Below are positions 1-9,631 of a stretch of 64,000 nt of DNA, one piece after another; positions within the stretch are counted from its first letter, which is position 1, and every line of letters starts with the position of its first letter. The notes below the pieces were generated by a model, which had not been told where the DNA came from, did not search any database, and saw nothing but the letters and a program-made list of their open reading frames with translations. The translations under genes were made by a program, and so were the position numbers. Location: assembly GCA_913009655.1 (NCBI GenBank), contig CAJVWI010000002.1, positions 1-64,000 on the forward strand, given 5' to 3'. This stretch comes from an uncultured Cryomorphaceae bacterium (GTDB lineage Bacteria; Bacteroidota; Bacteroidia; Flavobacteriales; Schleiferiaceae).

Positions 1-1402
1 CCGTATCTGCGTCGCTTCCACCATTGGCAGCCGCAACATTCGTAGCATTTAATGAATACTCATCAACCCCGTAACTCATACGATTAGGTACAGGTCGTTG
101 AGCTACATCTGCAATATTCATCGCAGGGTAGTCATATGTACGCACAGTGTTGTAGGCTTCATTACCTCTCATATACATGGCAAGCCATTTCTGAACACCA
201 ATACGCTCTTTCCAAACCGAAGCATCATAAGCAACGGTTGTTTGAGCTAAATATGTTGCAGCATCAGTACCTGAAACACCCCATTGGGCCATTGATGCAT
301 TAACTCCATTTGCATAATGCTCAGCAGCAGTACCAGTAATGGTCCAACCTCTCTGAGCTGCATCCGCTAGCAAAAAGCTAACCTCTGAATAGCTCATAAG
401 GTGTGCAGCCAAAGTAGGGGCTTCAACAGCATCGCCCGGTTGTGAGTGAGTATTATAAGCTGAATTCTGGCCGTAAACACCACCGATTAGATCACCTAAT
501 GAATCAAGGTTTCGGAAATAAACTCCTCTACGAGGATCAACAAGACCGTTCATGATACCAGCAATAGTATTAGATGCACAAAAATCTGTACGTCCCGATT
601 GCACCAAAGATTCCCATAAAGGGTTGGTATGAGGTGGCGATGAAGTATAACTCATAGATGCATTATCTGCACTAGAAGTAAATACACCAGCACCAGCTGC
701 AGTCTCAGCAACTGTTTGAGCAGTAGGATCAACATCCGCGGCACGCACAGCAAGCTTTAAAGCTAAAGATGCAGCGAACTTTTTCCATGCATTCGCATCT
801 CCACCATAGATCAAATCAAAAGAACCCAAACCGTTATCACCAGCTAAAGTGCCGTGAGCAGCAAGAATTCTAGCAACTAAATTTGTGTAGATACCAGAAG
901 CAGCATCATACTTAGGAGTTATTAATGTCGGATCAGCTTCAACATCACCAAGTGCCTCAGTATAAGGAACATCGTTATGAATATCCACCAAAACATGATA
1001 TGTATAGACCTGTAAAAGATCTGCGATTGCCAATTGATTTGCTTTGACTTGAGGTAGTAGAACATCATCAGCCTCTATCAATCCTTTAGCATCCTGCAAA
1101 TCTCTTAAAACATTAGCATACAACTCATCGAAAGTGTTACCATTAACATCCCGTTGATTGTAATCATAATTGGATTCATCCGTATAAGTGGTTTGAGTCC
1201 AGTGTTGAGACCACAACGTAAAGTTGTTGAGGTTTACATTGACAGAAGCCAAGTAGTCCGATAGGTCTACAGTAGCATTCGCAATGAGAGTACCAGCAGG
1301 TACTTGAACCGGAGCTTTTGAATTTTCATTCAAGCTCGAAAGGTCACTAGTACAAGAGGCAATAAGCAGTGCAGCACTTGCCGCAGTAAATAATTTTTTC
1401 AT
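1..1402 (-). CDS. SusD/RagB-family outer-membrane lipoprotein (partial, C-terminus outside window)
   Basis: Open minus-strand frame from the ATG at 1402: MKKLFTAASAALLIASCTSDLSSL... (lipoprotein signal), directly downstream of susC; SusD-like composition. Not in the ORF track because it is truncated. Confidence 0.88.
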   Translation of the reverse strand, partial: MKKLFTAASAALLIASCTSDLSSLNENSKAPVQVPAGTLIANATVDLSDYLASVNVNLNNFTLWSQHWTQTTYTDESNYDYNQRDVNGNTFDELYANVLRDLQDAKGLIEADDVLLPQVKANQLAIADLLQVYTYHVLVDIHNDVPYTEALGDVEADPTLITPKYDAASGIYTNLVARILAAHGTLAGDNGLGSFDLIYGGDANAWKKFAASLALKLAVRAADVDPTAQTVAETAAGAGVFTSSADNASMSYTSSPPHTNPLWESLVQSGRTDFCASNTIAGIMNGLVDPRRGVYFRNLDSLGDLIGGVYGQNSAYNTHSQPGDAVEAPTLAAHLMSYSEVSFLLADAAQRGWTITGTAAEHYANGVNASMAQWGVSGTDAATYLAQTTVAYDASVWKERIGVQKWLAMYMRGNEAYNTVRTYDYPAMNIADVAQRPVPNRMSYGVDEYSLNATNVAAANGGSDADT

Positions 1403-1414
1403 GCTTCTTATTTA

Positions 1415-4400
1415 TTAAAATTTCAAATTAACTTTTACGCCAACCTCACGAACTGAAGGATAAGCACCAGACTGATTACCCTGTATGTTTCCAGCAGATA
1501 AACCTGCTTCAGGATCAGAATATGGATTTGCTTTCCATAGAATAGCCAAGTTGCGACCAACCAATGAAATATCTAATCCTTTGATACCAGTTTGTCCTAA
1601 AAGGTTAGAAGGAACACTGTATTGCAAAGCAACTTCACGAAGCTTAATGTATGAAGCATCCCAAACATGATACTCACCAACACCTCTGGAATATCCAAGA
1701 ACATTACTGTAAAAACTCATATCACCATAAAGCGCATCACCGTTAGCATCTACATCAACAGTATTATTACTGTAGTCATTGTCACCGTTGGCATCAACAG
1801 AGCCATCCCAATAAGAAACACCTGTCATCTTTAATCCTCCAGCTCCACCGTTACCATGCACTTGATATGCTGGGTCATAAATAGAGTTACGAATAGGATT
1901 TCCATCAGCATTATTTCCAGCAGTCAGATCATAAACACCTGTTGCATAGCCATAATATGTATCCAATGAGAAGAAACTTCCACCCCATTGCATATCTAAT
2001 AAAGCACTCGCTGTCCAATTCTTATAACGGAAAGAGTTATTCAATCCACCATACCAATCAGGATTGATATCTCCTAGGACATCTTTCTCACCTCGTAAAT
2101 ATCTAACACCGCCTCCGCGACCTCCAGAATAAGTAACGTTGTCATAGACAATTGGGTGACCCTCAGCATCTCTCTCGTGAGAAGTACCGTAGATAACTCC
2201 GTAGGCCTGTCCTGGACGAGCCTCAATCGTTATACCACCTTGAACACCAGCAAGCTGAAGATTTTCAGCACCTTCGAATAAAGAAACAACTTGGCTTCTA
2301 TTTCGTGTATAGTTTACGTTGATATTCCACTCGAAATCCTTTGAACGCACAGGAGTCAAATTAATAGAGGCCTCAATACCTGCATTGTTAATAACACCCG
2401 CATTTACATACTTGTAAATAGAACCTGTAGTAGATGAAACTCTTGCAGGCATAATCTGGTTAGATGATGTCTGGTCATAGTATGAAAGATCAAAACCAAC
2501 TCGATTGTCAAACAACATCATTTCCAAACCTAATTCAGTAGATACTGTGCTCTCAGGTACAAGACCAGAGTTTGCATCGGTATTTGGAGCAGATGCTAAA
2601 TTTGCACTTCCAAAGGGAGTACCCATATTGTAAGCATTTGCGAGAGCTTGAGCTGGAGCATCAGCACCAACCATAGCATAGTTAGCTCTAAACTTACCAA
2701 AATCAATTGCATCGACATCTAACAATTCAGAGAATACTAAAGCAAGAGTAGCTGAAGGATAGAAAAATGAATTATTAGCTGTAGGAAGGGTAGACGAAAC
2801 GTCATTACGACCAGTTAAATCGACATATAAATAATCTTTATAGCCTAAAGAAGCACGAGCAAATAAACCATTTACTCCCACTTGATAAGCATTTTCACTA
2901 GGTGCTGCTGGAGCATTAGTAGAATTACTTAAGGCATATACGCCAGGGACTACAAGTCCACCGTTAGTTCCTGCAGAGATAGATGATACTGCATTACGAC
3001 GAACATTAGATCCCAAGTTTCCGTTGAAGGAAAAGTCTCCAAAATTCTTATTTGCAGTCAATACTAAGTCAATATTGGTTTCAGATACAGTTCGGTTTCT
3101 TCGAACATAACCTGGAACATCAACACCACCAAAAGCTTGACGCTCTTCTTCAATTGCAGAATAAGTATCTACAGAAGCACGTCCCATGAAATCTAACCAA
3201 TCGTTGATTTTATAATTTGTCATGATATTTCCCATAATTCTATCACGAGAATCATTAGAGTAATTCTCATAAGACATGAAATAAGGATTGTCAAAATAAT
3301 GAGGGGCAGTAGGATTAGCTGCTCCGTAACCGTAAGCATTCCATGATAAATTCTTACCCGTTGCTTCATAAGCAGATTTCTGCTCTTGCATGTCTACACC
3401 AACATTGTACCACTGACGAAAAGACTGATTTGGATTCTTATTAGAATAACCAGTTCCCATACGCCCTTGAGCACTTTGATTGATATAATTTGCAGTAGTA
3501 GAAATTGTTAAACGATCACTCAAATTCTGAGATCCACTGAAAGAGAAGTTGTTTCTCTTTAAAGAAGAGTTAGGTGAAATACCCGAAGTTCTGAACTGCG
3601 TTGCACTAACTCTAAAAGTACTGTTTTCGCTTCCTCCGTCAACAGCTACTGAGTTATTTGTAGTAACTGCCGTCTCCCAGAATGTTGTTGGATCATTTGC
3701 ACCAGCAACGTGAGCTTGTGATTGACCGTAAGTCGACAATTCAGGGAAAAGTGAATTCCAACCATATTTCTGAAGATTTGGATCAAATCTCATACCGTAA
3801 GAAGCATCATCTCCAGTTGGATCAGCGATATCCATGACACCGTCACCATCTACATCATATTCAGTCATTTTTCCTTCAGTCCAAACTCCATTAATAGTAT
3901 CTGGTCCGTAATAAGGACCATATCCTTGTCCGTATTCATTCTGGTATCTTACAAATGTTGAAGGATTAAAAGTTCCAACAGTGATTCCAGAACCGATAGA
4001 GATTCCAAGACCCTTTTTAGCTGAACCTTTTTTAGTTGTTATAAGAATAACTCCATTAGAAGCGCGAGAGCCATATAGCGCTGTCGCCGCTGCTCCTTTC
4101 AGTACAGATACCTTATCTATATCCTCAGGGTTGATATCCATCGCTGCATTACCATAGTCATATCCTCCACGACCAGTTTGCTGGTCAGAGGTATTTGTAA
4201 TAGCATTCGAAATAGGAATACCATCAACTACAAATAAAGCCTGGTTATTACCAGTTAAAGAGCTGTAACCACGTATTACTACGTTGGCCGAACCTCCCAT
4301 GGTACCTGACTGCCTGATATTCACACCGGCAACTTTACCTGATAATGAACTCATGAAGTTAGCGTCCTTTACTTTGGATACTTCAGCCCCTCCAACTTCT

Positions 4401-4765
4401 TGGACGGCATAGCCAATGGACTTCTTGTCTCGTGAAATACCAAATGCAGTAATAACCACTTCATCTAACTTATTGGAAGAAGTAGTTAAGGACACATCTA
4501 ATGTATTTCCAGTAACTGTACCTTCTTCTGAGGCATAGCCCATTGAAGAAAATACTAATACGGCATTGTCCCCTACTTTAATGGAATACTTTCCATCAAA
4601 ATTGGTAATTGCGGCATTATTTGTGCCTTTTTCCTTCACGGATACGGAAGGGACAGGCTCCCCACTTGCTGCATCTGACACAACTCCTGTCACATTCTGC
4701 GCTAATGCAGAAAATGAAAAAAATGTAGCGATGGCAAGGGCGAAAAGATTTGCTCTGCGTTTCAT
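1415..4765 (-). CDS. SusC/RagA-family TonB-linked outer membrane protein
   Basis: 1116 aa; signal peptide, carboxypeptidase-D-like regulatory domain (VTGVVSDAASGEPVPSVSVKEKGT), TonB plug (DEVVITAFGISRDKKSIGYAVQEV) and C-terminal beta-barrel; adjacent susD. Confidence 0.95.
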   Translation of the reverse strand: MKRRANLFALAIATFFSFSALAQNVTGVVSDAASGEPVPSVSVKEKGTNNAAITNFDGKYSIKVGDNAVLVFSSMGYASEEGTVTGNTLDVSLTTSSNKLDEVVITAFGISRDKKSIGYAVQEVGGAEVSKVKDANFMSSLSGKVAGVNIRQSGTMGGSANVVIRGYSSLTGNNQALFVVDGIPISNAITNTSDQQTGRGGYDYGNAAMDINPEDIDKVSVLKGAAATALYGSRASNGVILITTKKGSAKKGLGISIGSGITVGTFNPSTFVRYQNEYGQGYGPYYGPDTINGVWTEGKMTEYDVDGDGVMDIADPTGDDASYGMRFDPNLQKYGWNSLFPELSTYGQSQAHVAGANDPTTFWETAVTTNNSVAVDGGSENSTFRVSATQFRTSGISPNSSLKRNNFSFSGSQNLSDRLTISTTANYINQSAQGRMGTGYSNKNPNQSFRQWYNVGVDMQEQKSAYEATGKNLSWNAYGYGAANPTAPHYFDNPYFMSYENYSNDSRDRIMGNIMTNYKINDWLDFMGRASVDTYSAIEEERQAFGGVDVPGYVRRNRTVSETNIDLVLTANKNFGDFSFNGNLGSNVRRNAVSSISAGTNGGLVVPGVYALSNSTNAPAAPSENAYQVGVNGLFARASLGYKDYLYVDLTGRNDVSSTLPTANNSFFYPSATLALVFSELLDVDAIDFGKFRANYAMVGADAPAQALANAYNMGTPFGSANLASAPNTDANSGLVPESTVSTELGLEMMLFDNRVGFDLSYYDQTSSNQIMPARVSSTTGSIYKYVNAGVINNAGIEASINLTPVRSKDFEWNINVNYTRNRSQVVSLFEGAENLQLAGVQGGITIEARPGQAYGVIYGTSHERDAEGHPIVYDNVTYSGGRGGGVRYLRGEKDVLGDINPDWYGGLNNSFRYKNWTASALLDMQWGGSFFSLDTYYGYATGVYDLTAGNNADGNPIRNSIYDPAYQVHGNGGAGGLKMTGVSYWDGSVDANGDNDYSNNTVDVDANGDALYGDMSFYSNVLGYSRGVGEYHVWDASYIKLREVALQYSVPSNLLGQTGIKGLDISLVGRNLAILWKANPYSDPEAGLSAGNIQGNQSGAYPSVREVGVKVNLKF

Positions 4766-4904
4766 CTAGGTGTTATTTGAATGTTAAACAGGATAAATGT
4801 AATGTAATTTTTTGTTTAACTAACAAACTCAATTACCTATTTTTCAATGGGTTTCCTAAAAAAAAATAAAAAAAATTACGTATTTGAGTTTTCGAAGTAC
4901 ATAT

Positions 4905-4919
4905 GTGTAATAATTACAC
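4905..4919. promoter_or_regulatory. Perfect 15-bp palindrome GTGTAAT-A-ATTACAC flanked by outer 7-bp inverted arms (tacatat 4898-4904 / atatgta 4923-4929)
   Basis: Direct reading of the intergenic region between the O-antigen ligase gene and susC. Confidence 0.5.
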
Positions 4920-4976
4920 TTAATATGTATTTAACGTGTTTCGGACACTTTAATAAATTATTTTAGTCCTCTTTTT

Positions 4977-6425
4977 TTAATGGTTCAAAAGGTTGAGATC
5001 TCTTTTAAATTTTAAATCCAAGAAAACTATAAGAGAAGCCGAGCCCCAAACTAAAACGGCAGCCTTATCCATGTCTAAAAAATTATTCAATACACCATGA
5101 CAGAAATATGACACCAAACCTAATATGGCACATATCGCAACACTACGATCAGCACCGTCCTCAAGATTATTAATGACCCTAAATCCAGTAATGAAAAGAG
5201 TAATTAAGAAAACCAGCATGAACATCAGGCCTGGCCAACCCTGTTCAGCTATGAGTCCTATGTATTCACTATGAGCATTACCCCCATTGCCAGAATTAGT
5301 GGAGATCACTGTCATTTCTGAAGAGTGCTGAAATGGAGCATACTGAAACTGGTATGTCCCTGGTCCCCACCCTGTCAATGGTCGTTTTTCAAACATTCTT
5401 AGTGCCGACATCCATCTATTTATCCTCTCTAGGTTAGAAGCATCGGTTGATATATTCGAAATACTCTTTATATGTTCTGAGAAATTATCAGATGAAACCG
5501 TATCATTTTTAGTAAATATCCTTATCCAATGCTCCTGAGTAACGTACAAGGAACCAAGAACTATAAAAGACCCAAAAAAGAAATATTTTAAATTAATCTT
5601 AAACTTAATAAGAGCATAAACTCCAAAAGCAGCGACTATGCTGAGCCATGATGCTCTAGAATAAGAAAAAACTGTTGCTACTGTTAAAAGCGTCAATAGC
5701 CCCAAAGAAAAAACAGAATTGACAAGCTTTTGATTTTTAAACGCCTGGTATATTGCAAATGGAAAAATGAAAGCTAAAGCCATACCATAGGCAGTGTGCT
5801 CTTTATAAAATGGGAACATAACCCATGTACTGGTTTGTTTACTAAACCCATATTGCGAATGAACATAAAGGGTATAAAGGCAAGAAATTGAGAGGCTAAT
5901 TGTATAAAGAAGAAAAAATCTACTTCTAGATGTCTTGGACTCGAAAACATGAAACATTGCGAAAAATAATGGGACAACAAACCAAATACGTGATATCCAT
6001 GATTTGAAGGAAACCATAGGCATTTCACTGGTGAAAACTGAGAACCCCATCCAACCCAATTGCATCAATAAAGCAATACATACAGGATGTTTTAATAAAG
6101 ACCACGGAAGCTTTCCATTCTGTAAAAACCGGAGCAAAAGAAAGAAAGTTATTCCAGCTAAAATTGGCTCAGTAGGCAAACTCACCCCTAAATTAAAAGT
6201 AGAGTCCTTCAATGTTATGGACAAAGGAGTAATCGCCACCACAAATAAAATAAGACTATTCAAATGGTAGAAAGACCATACTACCATCATTATCGCAAAT
6301 GGTATAGTGGCAAGGAAATAAAATTCTTGTGACACTGCGAACCCTACAAAAAGAACAAACAGTGCTCCGATTATCCAAATTGGATTATTCCTTAAGATGG
6401 GAGACTTTGTTTTAAATCTCTCCAT
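4977..6425 (-). CDS. O-antigen ligase/polymerase (Wzy/WaaL-like) membrane protein
   Basis: 482 aa with many TM segments; large periplasmic loop with RPLTGWGPGTYQ...NAHSEYIGLIAEQGWPGL typical of the O-antigen ligase family. Confidence 0.85.
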   Translation of the reverse strand: MERFKTKSPILRNNPIWIIGALFVLFVGFAVSQEFYFLATIPFAIMMVVWSFYHLNSLILFVVAITPLSITLKDSTFNLGVSLPTEPILAGITFFLLLRFLQNGKLPWSLLKHPVCIALLMQLGWMGFSVFTSEMPMVSFKSWISRIWFVVPLFFAMFHVFESKTSRSRFFLLYTISLSISCLYTLYVHSQYGFSKQTSTWVMFPFYKEHTAYGMALAFIFPFAIYQAFKNQKLVNSVFSLGLLTLLTVATVFSYSRASWLSIVAAFGVYALIKFKINLKYFFFGSFIVLGSLYVTQEHWIRIFTKNDTVSSDNFSEHIKSISNISTDASNLERINRWMSALRMFEKRPLTGWGPGTYQFQYAPFQHSSEMTVISTNSGNGGNAHSEYIGLIAEQGWPGLMFMLVFLITLFITGFRVINNLEDGADRSVAICAILGLVSYFCHGVLNNFLDMDKAAVLVWGSASLIVFLDLKFKRDLNLLNH

Positions 6426-7402
6426 GTATTTGAAAGAAGAATAACTAATAAGGTCGAAACAAATGTTGCAAGCGAACTAACGACACAAATTAACCACCGG
6501 ATAGGATATTTCTTTTTATCTGCAGGAATAGCCTTGTTGACTCTAAATGTTGCAGGCATAACCTGATTCGCATCTACACTAGATTGATTGAGCTTAGTTC
6601 GAATCTTAACTTCCTCCTCTTTCATCAAATGTAACTCGTCTCGCAGAGAAACATATCTACCTCCATATTTAGCCAATGTATCCAAGACTGCCTTTAATTG
6701 ATCAATGATTCTCTCAGGACGACCTTCAGCGATAGCTGTCGCATATTGTTCTGAAACAACCATGGACTGGCTTTCATACTCGTGAACTCCTTTATGCCGA
6801 AGTTCTTTGATTTCACTCTCCATCTTCCCCATTTCTTGACGGACTTTATTGTACTCTTTTTCAACAATAAGATAACCAACCATAGCTCTATTTCTCTGAA
6901 TCCGACTTTTTGCGCGATCTAACAAGTTTGTAATCGCATTCGCCATATCAGACGCTAATTGCGGATCCTTGTCAAGAACATTTATTTCAACACTCATAAA
7001 TTGAGTACGACCAAAGGATATTTTATCAGAATATTCCTCAAATAAATCCGTTCTAAGAGTTGGACTAGTTATGTCTAAATCATAATGCTCAATAAGATTG
7101 AATTTATTTGTTATCGTATCAAAAATAACATCCGAATTCAAAATTTGAATTAGTTGCTCCGCTTGCTCCTCTGCTCCAAATTCAAGAAAATCCTGATCTT
7201 GATATGAATCTTGAGGAAGTAAAGCCTTCGAAGGCGAATTTGTTGTAGAAGGGAAAACGATTACTGTTGACTCGTATAATGGGTCAACAAAAACAGGCAA
7301 TGAACCTATTGCTCCTGCAACTCCAGCTAAAAAAGGAATTATTAATAATGGCTTTCGCCATTTGAACAAAAAGTGAAGAAGGTTTTGAGAAGTAGCATCC
7401 AT
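6392..7402 (-). CDS. Wzz/GumC-like polysaccharide chain-length determinant protein (no kinase domain)
   Basis: N- and C-terminal TM segments around a coiled-coil region; start chosen at internal Met (MDATSQNLLHFLFKWRKP) because the 7444 start overlaps the upstream gene. Confidence 0.8.
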   Translation of the reverse strand: MDATSQNLLHFLFKWRKPLLIIPFLAGVAGAIGSLPVFVDPLYESTVIVFPSTTNSPSKALLPQDSYQDQDFLEFGAEEQAEQLIQILNSDVIFDTITNKFNLIEHYDLDITSPTLRTDLFEEYSDKISFGRTQFMSVEINVLDKDPQLASDMANAITNLLDRAKSRIQRNRAMVGYLIVEKEYNKVRQEMGKMESEIKELRHKGVHEYESQSMVVSEQYATAIAEGRPERIIDQLKAVLDTLAKYGGRYVSLRDELHLMKEEEVKIRTKLNQSSVDANQVMPATFRVNKAIPADKKKYPIRWLICVVSSLATFVSTLLVILLSNTWRDLKQSLPS

Positions 7403-7412
7403 TGAATTAAAC

Positions 7413-8336
7413 TTAAGTCCACAAAGATAGACTTCTTCCAACAAGTGGTTCTAATTCGCGGATATCATCTGTAAAATATTTCATTGCTTTTTTTCGATTC
7501 TCGTACGATAATTGCTCTGAGTCTTTTCTAAATAGGCTGTTTTTTAAAAAAACATATAATCTCCTGGGTAAAAAATTCGTTAGTCGTTTTAATTTCAAAC
7601 GAAGAATTAATCGATTTAAAATCGGGGATTGAGGATCCTGACTTTCATGATTTTTTATTTCACCAAATACAGGGTTATCTGTTACTCCCCAGAATTGACA
7701 AACATCGTTCCAGCTATTTTGTGGATTCTCGAAAAAAACCTCATAAATATCCACCCTGAGTTGATCTGCATCATAATGTTGCATCCAACGCTTTAAACTT
7801 TTAGAATAAAGGCTTAAATGATAAAAATTGTGACTTTGACCCCACAAAGATTTTGCTGAAGAATCTTTTTCTAACTCCTCCAAAAATGAACCAGAAACAA
7901 GACCGTATTTTCTAGCCATTCTATAATGCGACCAGGCTCTATCTACAGGGTTTCTTAGAATAATTGAAATCTTCCCTTTGGGAGATGCCCTTTTAACTTC
8001 TTCAGCTGCATTGGTACTCCAAAAATAACTTGTTGAGCATTCCGCTAACTTTTGACCTGGTATTGCATGCTCAAACAAACGATCATAACGATTTTGATCT
8101 TTAACAAAATCTTGATGGACAATCTCCAGTTCTTCTTTCAGCCAATAACTCTCAGGCAATGATGGTGAGATAGCGTTAAATTCTGAAGAAAAATTATTAA
8201 CTTCAATATCAGTCGAAAAATAATTAGGTTCTTTTATTTTTGACAAAGCAATATTTGGATTTTCACCCATCCAATTGGCGATTGTTGTCGTACCCGCTTT
8301 AGCTGCTCCAATTAAAAAGATATCCGGACTCACCAT
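7413..8336 (-). CDS. Sulfotransferase domain protein
   Basis: N-terminal PAPS-binding motif FLIGAAKAGTTTIANWM and 3'-phosphate-type motif IILRNPVDRAWSHYRM. Confidence 0.88.
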   Translation of the reverse strand: MVSPDIFLIGAAKAGTTTIANWMGENPNIALSKIKEPNYFSTDIEVNNFSSEFNAISPSLPESYWLKEELEIVHQDFVKDQNRYDRLFEHAIPGQKLAECSTSYFWSTNAAEEVKRASPKGKISIILRNPVDRAWSHYRMARKYGLVSGSFLEELEKDSSAKSLWGQSHNFYHLSLYSKSLKRWMQHYDADQLRVDIYEVFFENPQNSWNDVCQFWGVTDNPVFGEIKNHESQDPQSPILNRLILRLKLKRLTNFLPRRLYVFLKNSLFRKDSEQLSYENRKKAMKYFTDDIRELEPLVGRSLSLWT

Positions 8337-8339
8337 TGA

Positions 8340-9605
8340 TTAACGCCAAAAAATTAATGTTCGTATTCCCGTACGTTTATATCCTACCATAAGTGCCCAT
8401 ATATTCCAAAGTATCATTGTTGAAGAAGTGGCCCAAGCCGCACCCTCAAGTCCAAAAATAGGAATAAGTAAAATGTTTGCAGAAATATTGACAATTGCTG
8501 CATAAATCATAGTATTTCGGGCTTCTTTTTCATTTCCAGTCATATTTAAGAGGTACATCACAGGACCACAAAGAGCATTTATGATTTGGCCAAAACAAAG
8601 AATTCTGAGAATAGATATCGAACCTTCATATCCCTCCCCAAAAATGGATAGCAAAAATTCCCCAAAAATCATAATAAAAAAGAAAAGAGGAATCCCCACA
8701 ATCGTGTTAAGCAATGATGCCTTGTAAATAATTGACTGAAGATCTTTAGTCTTTTTGTTGGACCACAAAGATGAAATCTGAGGAGCAATCCGGGCATTGA
8801 TAGCAAATTGGGTAAATGTTATAAGGGTAGCTATTTTAAAAGCCACTCTATAGTTAGCAACATCTTCTGCGGACATGAAATAACTAACTGTCAAAGTGTC
8901 TGACCATGACATTATCATAAATAGTACGCCCGTTAAAAACATAGATGTGGCGCTTGAGGTATGATTTTTTAAAGAGCCCCATCCTTTGTGAAAAAGAGGG
9001 CCAAAAAAACGAATGCTTACAAATGCTAAAAGAGAAATAATAAATAAAAAGCCCATAGGCCTTGAAACGAAAAAATTTTGCGGAAAAAGATACATGAAAA
9101 CAGAAATAAGCCCTAAGAAAAAACTGGTTTGAAAAACACCATATAAAAACCATTTTTTTCTTGCACGTAAGTATTCAGCGTGTATTTGATAAATTGAAAA
9201 GAATGGCAAAGTCAAAGCTGTCATCCTTAGAACAACGGCTAGGCCAAGGTTATTAAAAAAATCTTCCAAGATATCAGCAGATAGAAAAAGGATTAGAGCA
9301 AATACTAATGCAGACAGTCCAACAAAACTTTGAACTCTTCTTACAAAGTCCCAACCATTGGACTCACTCATGTTAGGAATTTCTCTAACTATCAATCCAT
9401 CTGTGCCCCACTTTGATAGTGCCGCAAGAATACCTAAAAATGTAAATGCAACTTCAAAAAGTCCGTATTCGTTTGAGCCATATATATTTATGACTACCCA
9501 AACAAAAAAATAGCCACCTATCGCACCAAGTATTTTTAAAACTAATACCAGAGAACTACTTTTAAGAAGAGAATTCCAATCAGTATTCAAAAATTTGACA
9601 GACAT
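8340..9605 (-). CDS. Oligosaccharide flippase (Wzx/MATE-like polysaccharide exporter)
   Basis: Multi-TM protein (FLNTDWNSLLKSSSLVLVLKILGAIGGYFFVWVV...NEYGLFEVAFTFLGILA); ORF track start 9644, internal Met at 9605 preferred because a promoter-like element lies just upstream. Confidence 0.85.
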   Translation of the reverse strand: MSVKFLNTDWNSLLKSSSLVLVLKILGAIGGYFFVWVVINIYGSNEYGLFEVAFTFLGILAALSKWGTDGLIVREIPNMSESNGWDFVRRVQSFVGLSALVFALILFLSADILEDFFNNLGLAVVLRMTALTLPFFSIYQIHAEYLRARKKWFLYGVFQTSFFLGLISVFMYLFPQNFFVSRPMGFLFIISLLAFVSIRFFGPLFHKGWGSLKNHTSSATSMFLTGVLFMIMSWSDTLTVSYFMSAEDVANYRVAFKIATLITFTQFAINARIAPQISSLWSNKKTKDLQSIIYKASLLNTIVGIPLFFFIMIFGEFLLSIFGEGYEGSISILRILCFGQIINALCGPVMYLLNMTGNEKEARNTMIYAAIVNISANILLIPIFGLEGAAWATSSTMILWNIWALMVGYKRTGIRTLIFWR

Positions 9606-9631
9606 GAGACAAAGGTCATACTTTTGAGGTA
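9606..9631. promoter_or_regulatory. Interlocked divergent promoters for the Wzx gene (-) and the GT4 gene (+)
   Basis: Plus: TTTG 9594-9597, N21, TACTTTTG 9619-9626, 5 nt, ATG 9632. Minus: TTTG (caaa 9637-9640), N19, GACCTTTG (caaaggtc 9610-9617), 4 nt, ATG 9605. Confidence 0.65.
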
